Under the pieces are notes generated by a model. That model did no database searches, had not been told where the DNA came from, and saw only the letters and a list, made by a program, of their open reading frames with translations. The translations under genes and the position numbers were made by a program. From CALJTV01 sp034435835 (GTDB taxonomy: Bacteria > Chloroflexota > Dehalococcoidia > GIF9 > UBA5629): 64,000 bases of DNA. The first letter of the stretch is position 1. The number at the start of each line of letters is the position of its first letter. Positions 1 to 7,815 of the stretch are shown here, one piece after another. Location: the NCBI GenBank assembly GCA_034435835.1, contig DAOTWF010000035.1, positions 14,684 through 78,683 of the forward strand, read 5' to 3'.

Positions 1-136
1 CTAGATCGAGATTCCTCTCACTGGCAATACGCAACGCCTTTTCCAGAGGAAATATGCCCAGCTGTGTTCCCGTCTTCCCTATTAACCGTACCTCCTTAGC
101 CTTTATTTCCCTGTTGATGCGTAGCTCTTTGGTAAT
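1..136 (-). CDS. infC: Translation initiation factor IF-3, N-terminal part (cut by window edge)
   Basis: The reverse strand reads TKELRINREIKAKEVRLIG, then KTGTQLGIFPLEKALRIA, which is the start of the IF-3 N-domain. The rest lies outside the window. IF-3 binds the 30S subunit and checks initiator tRNA and start codon. There is no ATG. The frame can begin at GTG (146-148), but that codon overlaps the Shine-Dalgarno string GAGGAGGTGA. The best-spaced candidate is ATT at 134-136, about 8 bases after that string, giving a protein that starts M-T-K-E-L-R-I-N. An AUU start is the known autoregulatory feature of E. coli infC. The gene lies 74 bp downstream of thrS in the same direction, the classic thrS-infC order. 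Gene identity is secure; the exact start is inference. Confidence 0.9.
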   Translation of the reverse strand, partial: MTKELRINREIKAKEVRLIGKTGTQLGIFPLEKALRIASERNLDL

Positions 137-210
137 GTCTGTCTTCACCTCCTCAATCTAAAAGTTAGCCAGCAGACTGCTGGAAATATACCATATATAA
201 AACATAGAAA

Positions 211-1953
211 TCAAAGCCCATGTGGAGACTTACTTTTGATCACCGACTCTATTCTAGTTATAAACTCGGCAAGTGCCACCGAGCCCAGGTCTTCGCCACT
301 CCTTAGACGTAAAGCTACAGTACCTGTGCTCGACTCTTTATCGCCAACAACTAACATATAAGGGATTTTCTCGAGCTGAGCTTCTCTTATCTTTGAATTC
401 ATCCTCTCGGGGCGGTCATCCACCCGTACCCTTAGCCCGTTTTCCTTAAGTATCTCAGCTATCCCAGAAGCGTATTCCAAATGGCGGTCAGCTATGGGGA
501 TTATTACTACCTGAACCGGTGATAGCCACACGGGGAACGCCCCTGCATAATGCTCCACAAGACAGGCAGCGAATCGCTCCATGCTCCCTAAGACAGTCCG
601 ATGAACCATTACCACCTGGTGCTCTGCACCATCGTCACCAATATAGTTGACGTTGAAACGCTGCGGGAGATTGAAGTCCACTTGGATAGTAGGACCCTGC
701 CACAATCGGCCCAAAGCATCCCGTAGCTTGATATCAATTTTTGGCCCGTAAAATACCCCTTCTCCAGGGTCCACCTTATATGGTAGCCCCATCTTTTCTA
801 AGACACCTTTTAGTGCCGCTGTGGACTGTTCCCATATTTCCAGAGTTCCCGCATATTTCTCCGGACGCGTAGATAGAAGTAATTCGTAATCATTGAAACC
901 AAAAGTAGCCAGCATAAAGCGGGCCAGCGCTACCACTGAGCTTATCTCACCTTCTAACTGGTCAGATCGACAAAAAATATGGGCATCATCCTGTGTGAAA
1001 CCACGCACCCTGGCCAGGCCGTGTAACACACCAGACCTTTCGTATCGATATACAGTACCCAATTCGGCATATCGAAGTGGTAACTCCCGATAACTACGCA
1101 GCCTTGTTTTGTATATCAAGATATGCCCCAAGCAGTTCATCGGTTTGATAATGTACTGCTGCCCCTCAACATCCATCGGGGAATATAAGTTCTCCCTGTA
1201 AAAATCCCAGTGCCCGCTTGTTTTCCAAAGGTTCAATTTTGCTATATGCGGGGTATATACAATCTCATAGCCTCGTCTCCGATGTTCCCCCTTCCAGAAA
1301 TCCTCAATGAGCTGACGTATCAAGGCACCTTTGGGGTGCCACATCACCAGGCCTGGACCAGCTTCTTCATGGATACTGAACAAGTCAAGGTCCTTTCCCA
1401 GTTTCCTATGGTCGCGTTTGCTCGCCTCTGCTAAACGCGCCAGGTGGTCTTCAAGCTCTTCCTCGGTCTCAAATGCGACCCCGTAAATCCTCTGTAGCAT
1501 GGGGCGCGTCTCATCGCCGCGCCAGTATGCTCCAGCAATGTTCACCAACTTAAAAGCACCGACCTCACCGGTTACCTCTACATGAGGTCCTCTGCAAAGA
1601 TCGACAAAGGAACCCTGCCGGTATACGGTCACCTTATCATCTGGGATCTCCTCGATAAGCTCCAGCTTATAAGGTTGGTTTGCAAATATTCGCCGCGCTT
1701 CATCCCTAGACACCTCTTCTCTGATGAATGGGAGTTTAGCTGCTATTATTTCTCGCATTCTCGCTTCTATCTTCGATAGGTCCTCTGGAACAAGAGTTCG
1801 GGGCAGCTCAAAATCGTAGTAGAAGCCGTCTTCAATAGCTGGGCCGATGCCAAATTTTGCTTCGGGAAAAAGTTCTTGCACAGCCTGTGCCATAACATGG
1901 GCGGCTGAATGCCTCATCTTCTCAACCCTGGAAATTCTATCTGCTGCAGTCAT
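211..1953 (-). CDS. thrS: Threonyl-tRNA synthetase lacking the TGS domain
   Basis: Charges tRNA-Thr with threonine in the cytoplasm. The 580-residue product begins directly with the editing domain: the HSAAH motif near residue 15 and CRGPH near residue 120 supply the HxxxH and CxxxH editing-site residues. The class II catalytic core follows, with the three zinc ligands recognisable in MNCLGH, DDAHIFC and MVHRTVLGSMER (motif 3), then the C-terminal anticodon-binding domain (PVQVVIIPI, DDRPERMNSKIREAQ). Typical bacterial ThrRS is about 640 residues; here the N-terminal TGS domain is absent, not disrupted. No strong ribosome-binding site precedes the ATG. The gene lies just upstream of infC and is probably cotranscribed with it. 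Confidence 0.96.
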   Translation of the reverse strand: MTAADRISRVEKMRHSAAHVMAQAVQELFPEAKFGIGPAIEDGFYYDFELPRTLVPEDLSKIEARMREIIAAKLPFIREEVSRDEARRIFANQPYKLELIEEIPDDKVTVYRQGSFVDLCRGPHVEVTGEVGAFKLVNIAGAYWRGDETRPMLQRIYGVAFETEEELEDHLARLAEASKRDHRKLGKDLDLFSIHEEAGPGLVMWHPKGALIRQLIEDFWKGEHRRRGYEIVYTPHIAKLNLWKTSGHWDFYRENLYSPMDVEGQQYIIKPMNCLGHILIYKTRLRSYRELPLRYAELGTVYRYERSGVLHGLARVRGFTQDDAHIFCRSDQLEGEISSVVALARFMLATFGFNDYELLLSTRPEKYAGTLEIWEQSTAALKGVLEKMGLPYKVDPGEGVFYGPKIDIKLRDALGRLWQGPTIQVDFNLPQRFNVNYIGDDGAEHQVVMVHRTVLGSMERFAACLVEHYAGAFPVWLSPVQVVIIPIADRHLEYASGIAEILKENGLRVRVDDRPERMNSKIREAQLEKIPYMLVVGDKESSTGTVALRLRSGEDLGSVALAEFITRIESVIKSKSPHGL

Positions 1954-2456
1954 AACTTTAGTTTTGAAGTCAGGTCACGGTGCCTACCGTAATAATCAAT
2001 ACTTGTGGATCAGAATAGTTTGAATGAAGCCTGCGATATTGTCAGATCTCACCCGATACAACTGTGCCATAATCAGGTCAGATTAGCTTTCCTGTTCAAA
2101 TGACTCAGCCATTCCTGTTGGGGCATTTTACCAGCGGTATAGTAGTAGCGTCAACAAGGAAAATTTCAAAATCAGAAACAAAACCCTTTAGTCATTTCAT
2201 GCTGTTCTCATAATCTTTATTGCCGATCTTTAGGAACCCCATTAGTGGTGGGTACGAAATCCAATGATGCTTGAAATTTTCAAGTGGAGTTAAGATAACT
2301 AAGGTAAGAATGTTTCGACTGGGGTCACGCTAATGCTTCCCTTGATTCACAAAAACTCACATTGTTAACTGTTGCATAGGAACTTGGTCTGTCTTTACAA
2401 TTCCTGCCCCAAGGGATTTCTCAAGAGAAAGTGAGTGTCCTTTGTCCCCTACAGCG
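1954..2456. other. AT-rich non-coding stretch between thrS and tRNA-Met
   Basis: About 500 bp with no supported gene. On the minus strand one frame stays open with a single stop for about 75 codons (roughly 2080-2320), which is not beyond chance. A small hairpin (CGGT GCCT ACCG near 1978-1989) lies just upstream of thrS. I looked for a T-box leader and saw no AGGGTGGNACCGCG-like element. It presumably holds the thrS promoter, but I could not place one with confidence. Confidence 0.5.
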
Positions 2457-2531
2457 TGGTGGGCTCGGCAGGATTCGAACCTGCGACCAACCGGTTATGA
2501 GCCGGCCGCTCTGCCACTGAGCTACGAGCCC
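2457..2531 (-). tRNA. tRNA-Met(CAT), elongator type
   Basis: The reverse complement folds as a cloverleaf: acceptor GGGCTCG/CGAGCCC, D arm TAGCTCAGTGGCAGAGC, anticodon stem GCCGG/CCGGT with loop CTCATAA, T arm GCAGGTTCGAATCCTGC, discriminator A and an encoded CCA. The G1-C72 pair and lack of three consecutive G-C pairs in the initiator pattern argue against initiator tRNA. A CAT anticodon could also be tRNA-Ile2 read after lysidine modification; the loop context favours Met. An extended -10 (TGGTATACT on the minus strand; hexamer at 2586-2591) lies about 55 bp upstream. Confidence 0.9.
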
Positions 2532-2688
2532 GGGCGAATGACTGATTCACACCATGCCCACAGATTCTGCTATCCCAACGATTAAAGTATACCATAAGCA
2601 AAAAGGCTAAAAGCAGCCTTACCGCCATAACCGCTAAGCGATTAACATTATAAGCAAAAAGCATTCTACGAACAAACCGGGCACATAC

Positions 2689-2716
2689 TTGACTTAAAAC
2701 AAGCCTTTGCTATAAA
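2689..2716 (+). promoter_or_regulatory. Sigma-70-type promoter for the FmdB-like gene
   Basis: TTGACT at 2689-2694 and TATAAA at 2711-2716, spaced 16 bp, in an AT-rich stretch 70 bp upstream of the start codon at 2787. Prediction from sequence only. Confidence 0.6.
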
Positions 2717-2786
2717 ATTAGCACTCGAGTATTGAGATTGCTAAATTTTTGATAAGGTTGCACAGAAGGTCAGGAGGTGCAGCAGT

Positions 2787-3014
2787 ATGCCGACTTACGA
2801 ATATATGTGTCCCAGATGCAACCTGAGGTTTGAGTTGAGGCAGAGTTTTTCTGCTGATAATGTGGCCTCATGTCCTAAATGCCAAAATGGAGCGCGGCGG
2901 CTGTTTGTTCCTGTCCCGATAATCTTCAAAGGTCCTGGTTTCTATACCACCGACAATAGAAAAGACAGTCCTACAGAAAAGGAGCAAAAGGACGATAAGG
3001 AAGGAAAAGGGTGA
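2787..3014 (+). CDS. FmdB/CxxC_CxxC-SSSS family zinc-ribbon protein
   Basis: A 75-residue protein starting MPTYEYMCPRCNLRFE, with a second CPKC pair near residue 30: the putative regulatory FmdB-type zinc ribbon. These small proteins bind one zinc ion through two CxxC pairs; their role is not established. The tail (from about residue 50) is charged and lysine-rich, as usual in the family. A ribosome-binding site (AGGAGGTG) is well placed before the ATG and a promoter lies about 70 bp upstream. Another tiny zinc-finger gene follows after 58 bp. Confidence 0.9.
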   Translation: MPTYEYMCPRCNLRFELRQSFSADNVASCPKCQNGARRLFVPVPIIFKGPGFYTTDNRKDSPTEKEQKDDKEGKG

Positions 3015-3072
3015 TCAAAGGAACATAACGAGCTTTGAGAATTAGGTGTGACAGATAGCAAAGGAGGATGCC

Positions 3073-3189
3073 ATGAACTGCCCCGTATGTGGCAAGAAGG
3101 CGGTTGTGAGACTTTATTATTGCGCCAAATGCGCAGTTTATGTGCACGTCACTTGCTGGAAAAAGCACGCTGCAACCCATAAGAAATAG
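3073..3189 (+). CDS. Small zinc-finger protein, 38 residues
   Basis: An ATG preceded by AAGGAGG (3061-3067) opens a 38-codon frame ending at TAG 3187-3189. The product starts MNCPVCGKKAVVR and continues YYCAKCAVYVHVTCWKKH. It holds two CxxC pairs plus a CW...H..H tail, which could bind one or two zinc ions, resembling a shortened zinc ribbon or B-box/FYVE-like knuckle. It follows the FmdB-like zinc-ribbon gene and may be cotranscribed. I do not recognise a named family. The strong ribosome-binding site and cysteine spacing make it a convincing gene despite its size. Confidence 0.75.
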   Translation: MNCPVCGKKAVVRLYYCAKCAVYVHVTCWKKHAATHKK

Positions 3190-3276
3190 TTTGCCAGGAA
3201 CCTTTCCCCGATATCCATTTCTGATACAAACCAGTGACTGTAAGCTCAACAGCTTCAGGCAAGCTCTCTGTAATAC

Positions 3277-3306
3277 TTGCGAGTCCGATAATGCCTATGC
3301 TACACT
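3277..3306 (+). promoter_or_regulatory. Promoter of tRNA-Arg
   Basis: TTGCGA at 3277-3282 and TACACT at 3301-3306 (18 bp apart), with an extended TG before the -10. The expected start point is only a few bases before the tRNA at 3315, a usual arrangement for single tRNA genes. Confidence 0.55.
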
Positions 3307-3314
3307 CAAGTAAA

Positions 3315-3391
3315 GTCCCTGTAGCTCAGCTGGACAGAGCGGCTGCCTTCTAAGCAGCGGGTCGTGGGTTCGAATCCCTCCAGGGACGCCA
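3315..3391 (+). tRNA. tRNA-Arg(TCT)
   Basis: Complete cloverleaf: acceptor GTCCCTG/CAGGGAC, D arm TAGCTCAGCTGGACAGAGC, anticodon stem CTGC/GCAG around loop CTTCTAA (anticodon TCT, reads AGA/AGG), T arm with TTCGAATC, discriminator G and encoded CCA at 3389-3391. Confidence 0.95.
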
Positions 3392-3501
3392 TGGCAATTC
3401 CCCAGCCACTGGCAACTAAAAACGGGATCGCTTGAAGCTGCATTGTTGACACCGATGTTTTTTCGGGTAGCAAATCACTGTGCCTGTAACGATAGACAAA
3501 G

Positions 3502-4179
3502 TTGATAGAAACCCAGAGTTTTTTTACAATGCTGCTAGCTATGGCAGATAAAGAAAAACCCCAAACAGTCGAATTCAACGAAAACCCTGTCCCCGGGAGA
3601 CCCCAACTTGAAGAAGATGTGGCAAAACTCAAATGCAGCCTCGGACAGCTTCCTGAACCGATGGTTAATCCCCCCTTTAGTATCGTTAGTGGGCTTCCTG
3701 GTACAGGCAAATCATTCTTCTGCCGCAAATTGGCATCAAAATTTCCGGCATGCATCGTCGAGAGCGATGCCATGCGTAAGATACTATTTCCTTCACCTGA
3801 ATATAGTGCTGCCGAGAATTCCCGGCTTTTCGCAGCCTGCCATGCACTTATCGAGCAACTACTCAGCAATGGAATACCTGTTATCTTCGATGCCACCAAT
3901 CTTTCAGAGCGCCATCGCGAACGGCTGTACCATATTGCTGATAAGACGAGTGCCCGGTTATTTTTGATACGAGTGGAAGCACCGCCCTCGGTAACCTATG
4001 AAAGACTACAAGCACGCAAAGAACGTCATGACCCTGAAGATAAATCGGATGCCAATTGGGAAGTTTACAAGCGCATGAGGCAGAAAGTGGATAAGATCTG
4101 GCGCAACCATTTTGTGGTTGATACATCCCGGGATATCACTCCCGTGCTTGACAAGATTGTAAGAGCTATAGCCCGCTGA
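3502..4179 (+). CDS. P-loop kinase-like ATPase (AAA_33 / zeta-toxin-like fold)
   Basis: A 225-residue protein with a Walker A loop GLPGTGKS near residues 64-71, the acidic pair in VESDAMRK shortly after, and IFDATNLSERHRERL, the signature of small predicted kinases related to polynucleotide kinase and zeta toxin. An arginine-rich lid (RLQARKERHD) follows. The substrate is unknown. The start is uncertain: TTG at 3502, ATG at 3529 and ATG at 3541 are all in frame and none has a good ribosome-binding site; the conserved part starts near residue 57. No antitoxin-like partner is adjacent, so a toxin role is not supported. It stands alone between tRNA-Arg and pepA. Confidence 0.8.
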   Translation: MIETQSFFTMLLAMADKEKPQTVEFNENPVPGRPQLEEDVAKLKCSLGQLPEPMVNPPFSIVSGLPGTGKSFFCRKLASKFPACIVESDAMRKILFPSPEYSAAENSRLFAACHALIEQLLSNGIPVIFDATNLSERHRERLYHIADKTSARLFLIRVEAPPSVTYERLQARKERHDPEDKSDANWEVYKRMRQKVDKIWRNHFVVDTSRDITPVLDKIVRAIAR

Positions 4180-4196
4180 TATTCGTGAAAGTCAAC

Positions 4197-4225
4197 TTTA
4201 CTCTCTGATTTTGACAAGCTAAAAT
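4197..4225 (+). promoter_or_regulatory. Candidate promoter for pepA
   Basis: TTTACT at 4197-4202 and TAAAAT at 4220-4225 with a 17 bp spacer, giving a leader of about 50 bases before the TTG start at 4284. Confidence 0.45.
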
Positions 4226-4283
4226 AAGTGCGTCTCTGACGCGTGTTGCGGAACAGCTACATTTGGTTTTCAGGAGGCTGGCA

Positions 4284-5789
4284 TTGAGGATCGAAGTTAT
4301 CTCAGCTGATATTACTGCATTACAGGCAGATGCTGTGGTGGTGAACCTCTTTGAAGGTGTGAAAACGCCCGGTGGAGCAACAGCAGCTATGGACAGGGCT
4401 CTGGATGGGGCTATCACCAGGCTGATAGAGCACGGTGAAATCAAAGGGAAGTTGGGCGAGATAACTATTATTCATAGTCTGGGGAAAATACCAGCTAGGA
4501 TTGTCGCTGTGGTGGGGCTGGGAAAACAAGCTGAATTCAGTCTCGACAAACTGCGAAACATCTCTGGGGAGTTTTGTCGGCACCTGCGCAAGTTGAACTG
4601 CCAGCGCGTGGCCACGATAGTCCACGGAGCCGGTGCAGGTGGTTTTGAGCCCACCGCCGCCTCACAGGTGATAGCAGAAGGTAGCCTGCTGGGACTGTAC
4701 CGGTTCAGAAAATACACGACCAAGGAGTCTGAAGATAAGGAAATTGAAGAACTTCTTTTGGTGGAACGCGATACAGAAAAGCTCGAACAACTGAGGCTGG
4801 GTTGCCAACGGGGAAGAATTCTGGCTGAAGCCACCAATCTGGCACGCGACTGGATAAACGAGCCCGCAAATTATATGACACCAACCGAACTGGCAAAAAG
4901 GGCTCAAGAATTAGCGTCTGTTTATAACCTGGATATAACAATCTTCGAGCGGGAGCAGATGGAAGCAGAAGGAATGGGTGCTCTGCTTGGGGTAGCACGA
5001 GGTAGCCAGCAACCGCCTAAATTGATAGTGTTAAGTTACAGAGGTGATAAGGATTCCACGACTTCCATAGGTTTCTTGGGTAAAGGAATAACTTTTGATT
5101 CCGGAGGAATATCCATAAAACCATCGGAGGGGATGGGCGAGATGAAAGGCGATATGGCTGGCGCTGCAGCTGTAATAGCGGCGATGGCAGCTATCGCGCA
5201 ACTGAAACCGAAGGTGAATGTTACCGCTATTGCCCCGGCCACAGAGAACATGCCCAGCGGCAATGCTTTCAAGCCGGGAGATATACTCAAGGCAGCTAAT
5301 GGCAAGACGATCGAGATAGAGACCACCGATGCCGAAGGAAGGCTTATTCTTGCAGATGCTTTGAGCTATGCTGTCAAGCTGAAGCTATCACCGCTCATAG
5401 ATATCGCCACCCTGACCGGCGCCTGCAGAGTGGCTCTGGGTAATATCTGCAGCGGGCTTTTCGGCAACTCCAAGGAACTGATTGAGAGGGTCCTTGAAGC
5501 TGCTAGCGATGCTGGTGAAAGGTTGTGGCAGATGCCCATGTATGAAGAGTACAAAGAACAAAATAAGAGCGATGTTGCCGATATCAAGAACAGCGGCGGC
5601 AGGTGGGCAGGAGCCATTACCGCCGCACAGTTCCTTGCCGAATTTGTTGGGAATACACCCTGGGTACACATCGATATAGCCGGCACTTCCTTCAGAGAAA
5701 AAGAGTCCGGTTATCAGCCAAAGGGAGCTACAGGAGTTGGTGTGCGCACTCTGGTCAATTTTGCCCTGAAATCAGCAGTCGGCACTTAG
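4284..5789 (+). CDS. pepA: Leucyl aminopeptidase (M17 family)
   Basis: Cytosolic di-metal aminopeptidase that releases N-terminal amino acids. The 501-residue product has the family length. The N-terminal macro-like domain spans about residues 1-160. The catalytic domain carries GKGITFDSGGISIKP, GDMAGAAAVI, and the family signature TTDAEGRLILADAL with the metal-binding Asp and Glu. A longer frame opens at 4263, but TTG at 4284 is preceded by AGGAGG at ideal distance and gives the normal N-terminus (M)RIEVISAD, so it is chosen. A promoter candidate lies at 4197-4225. The metallo-hydrolase gene follows after 53 bp. Confidence 0.95.
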   Translation: MRIEVISADITALQADAVVVNLFEGVKTPGGATAAMDRALDGAITRLIEHGEIKGKLGEITIIHSLGKIPARIVAVVGLGKQAEFSLDKLRNISGEFCRHLRKLNCQRVATIVHGAGAGGFEPTAASQVIAEGSLLGLYRFRKYTTKESEDKEIEELLLVERDTEKLEQLRLGCQRGRILAEATNLARDWINEPANYMTPTELAKRAQELASVYNLDITIFEREQMEAEGMGALLGVARGSQQPPKLIVLSYRGDKDSTTSIGFLGKGITFDSGGISIKPSEGMGEMKGDMAGAAAVIAAMAAIAQLKPKVNVTAIAPATENMPSGNAFKPGDILKAANGKTIEIETTDAEGRLILADALSYAVKLKLSPLIDIATLTGACRVALGNICSGLFGNSKELIERVLEAASDAGERLWQMPMYEEYKEQNKSDVADIKNSGGRWAGAITAAQFLAEFVGNTPWVHIDIAGTSFREKESGYQPKGATGVGVRTLVNFALKSAVGT

Positions 5790-5842
5790 TACAGTCTAGA
5801 AAGCATTGTCGCGTAAACTTTACAACAAAAAGGAGGCGTGAG

Positions 5843-6493
5843 ATGAAAGTAAAATGGCTCGGACATGCATGTTTTCTCATTACTTCGGGAGACGGACTGA
5901 AAATCATCACCGACCCATATGTCCAAGGAAGTGGACTTAAATACTCCCCCATCGATGAGTCCGCAGACATCGTTACAGTGAGTCACGACCATTTCGACCA
6001 CAACAATGTTGCAGCAGTGAAAGGTAATCCCGAGGTGGTGAAAGGAAGCGGAACCAAGACTGTCAAGGGCATCCAGTTTAAAGGGGTTGCCACCCACCAC
6101 GATGAAGCCAAAGGTAGCCAGCGGGGTGACAATGTGGTATTCTGCTTCTCTATAGACGGCATAAAGGTCTGTCACCTGGGCGACCTAGGACACAGATTAA
6201 GTAAGCAGGAAATTACTGAGATCGGGGCTATAGATATATTGCTCATCCCTGTCGGAGGCTTCTTTACCATAGATGCTAAGACAGCCAGCCAGGTGTGTGA
6301 AGACCTGAAGCCAAAGGTAATTATCCCCATGCATTTTAAGACCGCGAAGTGCGTTGATTTCCCGATAACTCAGGTGGATGATTTCCTTGCTGGTAAACCC
6401 AATGTGAAGAGGCTGAACTCTAGCGAGACTGATTTTAAGGCATCGCAACTACCTGAAACGACAGAGATCGTGGTACTTCAACCGGCAAGATAA
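5843..6493 (+). CDS. Metal-dependent hydrolase, UPF0173 / YtkL-like MBL fold
   Basis: A 216-residue metallo-beta-lactamase-fold protein. MKVKWLGHACFLI at the N-terminus and SHDHFDHNN near residue 47 (the HxHxxDH metal motif) define the UPF0173 family, with HLGDLGHR and IPMHFKT supplying further metal ligands. The family is annotated as metal-dependent hydrolase of unknown substrate. The frame is open further upstream into pepA, but the ATG at 5843 has AGGAGG seven bases before it and gives the conserved N-terminus. Likely cotranscribed with pepA. Confidence 0.92.
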   Translation: MKVKWLGHACFLITSGDGLKIITDPYVQGSGLKYSPIDESADIVTVSHDHFDHNNVAAVKGNPEVVKGSGTKTVKGIQFKGVATHHDEAKGSQRGDNVVFCFSIDGIKVCHLGDLGHRLSKQEITEIGAIDILLIPVGGFFTIDAKTASQVCEDLKPKVIIPMHFKTAKCVDFPITQVDDFLAGKPNVKRLNSSETDFKASQLPETTEIVVLQPAR

Positions 6494-6545
6494 GAGCTGG
6501 CCTGGCTGACTGGCAAAGAAATTCATTAGCGGTATGGGGCAAGCC

Positions 6546-7238
6546 CTAGGTAATATTCAAGCTCTCCCATGCGGCTCGGGCTGCTTCCATTTCCGCTGTT
6601 TTTTTGCTCTTGCCCGAGCCTGTCCCGATCGTCTGCCCACCCAGTCTTACCTCCACAGTGAAACATTTGACATGGTCAGGACCGTAAACCGCAACAACTT
6701 GGTAGACAGGCAGCTGCTTAAATTTCTCCTGGGTGAACTCCTGCAATAGTGCCTTGTAGTTTCGTCTCTTGCCCTGGTCCATCACGGTGGCAATTTCGTC
6801 ACCAAGCTGAGCCAGGATAAATCGCCGCGTCATATCAATTCCTTGGTCAAGGAAGATGGCACCTACTAGAGCCTCGAAGGCATCAGCAAGATTTGTTTCG
6901 CGTTCCCTGCCACCGGTCAACTCTTCGCCTTTACCCAGAAGGAGATGACTCCCCAAACCGAGCTTGCGAGCATGTCTGGCTAAAGTCTCCTGCTTTATCA
7001 GCAAAACCCGGAGTTCTGTCAGCTCGCCCTCGTTCAACCCGGGAAAATTGCGATACAACTCCTCTGTGACTATAAGATTGAGCACAGCATCGCCTAAAAA
7101 CTCGAGACGCTCGTTATCAATGACAACGTCCTCGGGGTTTTCATTGGCGTATGAAGGGTGAGTCAGCGCCTGCTGCAGCAAAGCAACATTACTAAATTTA
7201 AGACCAACTTTCTCTTGCAATATGCTCCAGTTTTGCAA
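6546..7238 (-). CDS. rnc: Ribonuclease III
   Basis: Double-strand-specific endonuclease for rRNA and mRNA processing. The RNase III signature NERLEFLGDAVLNLIV lies near residue 40, and the second catalytic acidic site in DAFEALVGAIFLDQG near 118. A C-terminal dsRNA-binding domain follows (NYKALLQEFTQ to SKKTAEMEAARAAW). The frame could start at 7328, but TTG at 7238 with AAGGAG nine bases upstream gives the usual N-terminus (M)QNWSILQEKVGLKF, and the longer version would run into the promoter of the divergent tRNA genes. 230 residues, normal length. Confidence 0.95.
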   Translation of the reverse strand: MQNWSILQEKVGLKFSNVALLQQALTHPSYANENPEDVVIDNERLEFLGDAVLNLIVTEELYRNFPGLNEGELTELRVLLIKQETLARHARKLGLGSHLLLGKGEELTGGRERETNLADAFEALVGAIFLDQGIDMTRRFILAQLGDEIATVMDQGKRRNYKALLQEFTQEKFKQLPVYQVVAVYGPDHVKCFTVEVRLGGQTIGTGSGKSKKTAEMEAARAAWESLNIT

Positions 7239-7294
7239 CCTGAGCAGCTCCTTTCGAGAGTATACCAAGCGTCCCGCAACCCGGCAAGATTGCC

Positions 7295-7324
7295 TTGTGC
7301 TGCTCAAAGCTATTTTGCTATAAT
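7295..7324 (+). promoter_or_regulatory. Promoter of tRNA-Gln/tRNA-Glu
   Basis: TTGTGC at 7295-7300, an 18 bp spacer, and consensus TATAAT at 7319-7324 preceded by an extended TGC. Transcription would start about 5 bases before tRNA-Gln. Confidence 0.7.
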
Positions 7325-7335
7325 CCATCCTCGGA

Positions 7336-7409
7336 TGGGGATTCGTCTAGCGGTAGGACAGCGGACTCTGGATCCGTATGGCCAGGTTCGAATCCTGGAT
7401 CCCCAGCCA
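7336..7409 (+). tRNA. tRNA-Gln(CTG)
   Basis: Acceptor TGGGGAT/ATCCCCA, D arm TCGTCTAGCGGTAGGACA, anticodon loop CTCTGGA (anticodon CTG), T arm CCAGGTTCGAATCCTGG, discriminator G, encoded CCA. The U1-A72 pair is typical of tRNA-Gln. Confidence 0.95.
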
Positions 7410-7415
7410 CCTTAC

Positions 7416-7492
7416 GGCGCATTCGTCTAGCGGCCTAGGACACCTCCCTCTCAAGGAGGAGATCACCGGTTCGAATCCGGTATGCGCTACCA
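7416..7492 (+). tRNA. tRNA-Glu(CTC)
   Basis: Acceptor GGCGCAT/ATGCGCT with a G1-U72 wobble, D arm TCGTCTAGCGGCCTAGGACA, anticodon stem CCTCC/GGAGG-type around loop CTCTCAA (anticodon CTC), T arm ACCGGTTCGAATCCGGT, encoded CCA. Six bases after tRNA-Gln, so both probably come from one transcript. Confidence 0.95.
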
Positions 7493-7815
7493 TTTTGGTT
7501 GTTCAATTTTTGCTTATCCCGAGCAGGGCAACGTGTTATTAGCAGGCATTATTATCTTCTTGACCAATTTCACATACACTACTCAGGGAATCGCACCTTG
7601 GAATCTAGCATAGTTCTAGATATTAGATATCAAATTTCAGATACTATTTGCTGATCCGGGGATAGAGCCTGCAAGTGCTTAAAAGCCCGTGTCACCGCAT
7701 AACGGCAAAGCTGAGAACCAAGAGCCGGAGCTAAACCTTGCTGAAAACAATTCGCCATTAAGTGGTTCCCTTGACGGAGAAATAATTTACCTCTCACGTT
7801 TTTCGCGAGATACCA
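7493..7815. other. Non-coding stretch after tRNA-Glu
   Basis: About 320 bp, AT-rich, with no supported open frame, no clear terminator and no recognisable RNA. Both flanking features end here (the tRNAs on plus, the MBL hydrolase on minus). Confidence 0.5.

Noticed and set aside
1954..2010. Possible T-box leader upstream of thrS
   Set aside because: The nearest match (GGTAGGCACCG on the minus strand) is explained by a small CGGT/ACCG hairpin and lacks the T-box consensus; no specifier stem was seen.
2080..2320. Possible gene remnant on the minus strand
   Set aside because: About 75 codons with a single stop is within chance, and no protein family was recognised.
2449..2664. 71-residue open frame across tRNA-Met
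   Set aside because: It is the antisense-free translation of the tRNA gene and its flank; no ribosome-binding site or family.
3306..3899. 197-residue minus-strand frame
   Set aside because: Runs through tRNA-Arg and opposite the P-loop kinase gene, whose motifs are clear.
3502..4179. Zeta-type toxin of a toxin-antitoxin pair
   Set aside because: No antitoxin-like small gene is adjacent, and the motif set is equally that of generic small kinases.
7239..7328. Extended N-terminus of RNase III
   Set aside because: It would enter the promoter of tRNA-Gln, and the TTG at 7238 has the ribosome-binding site and the family N-terminus.
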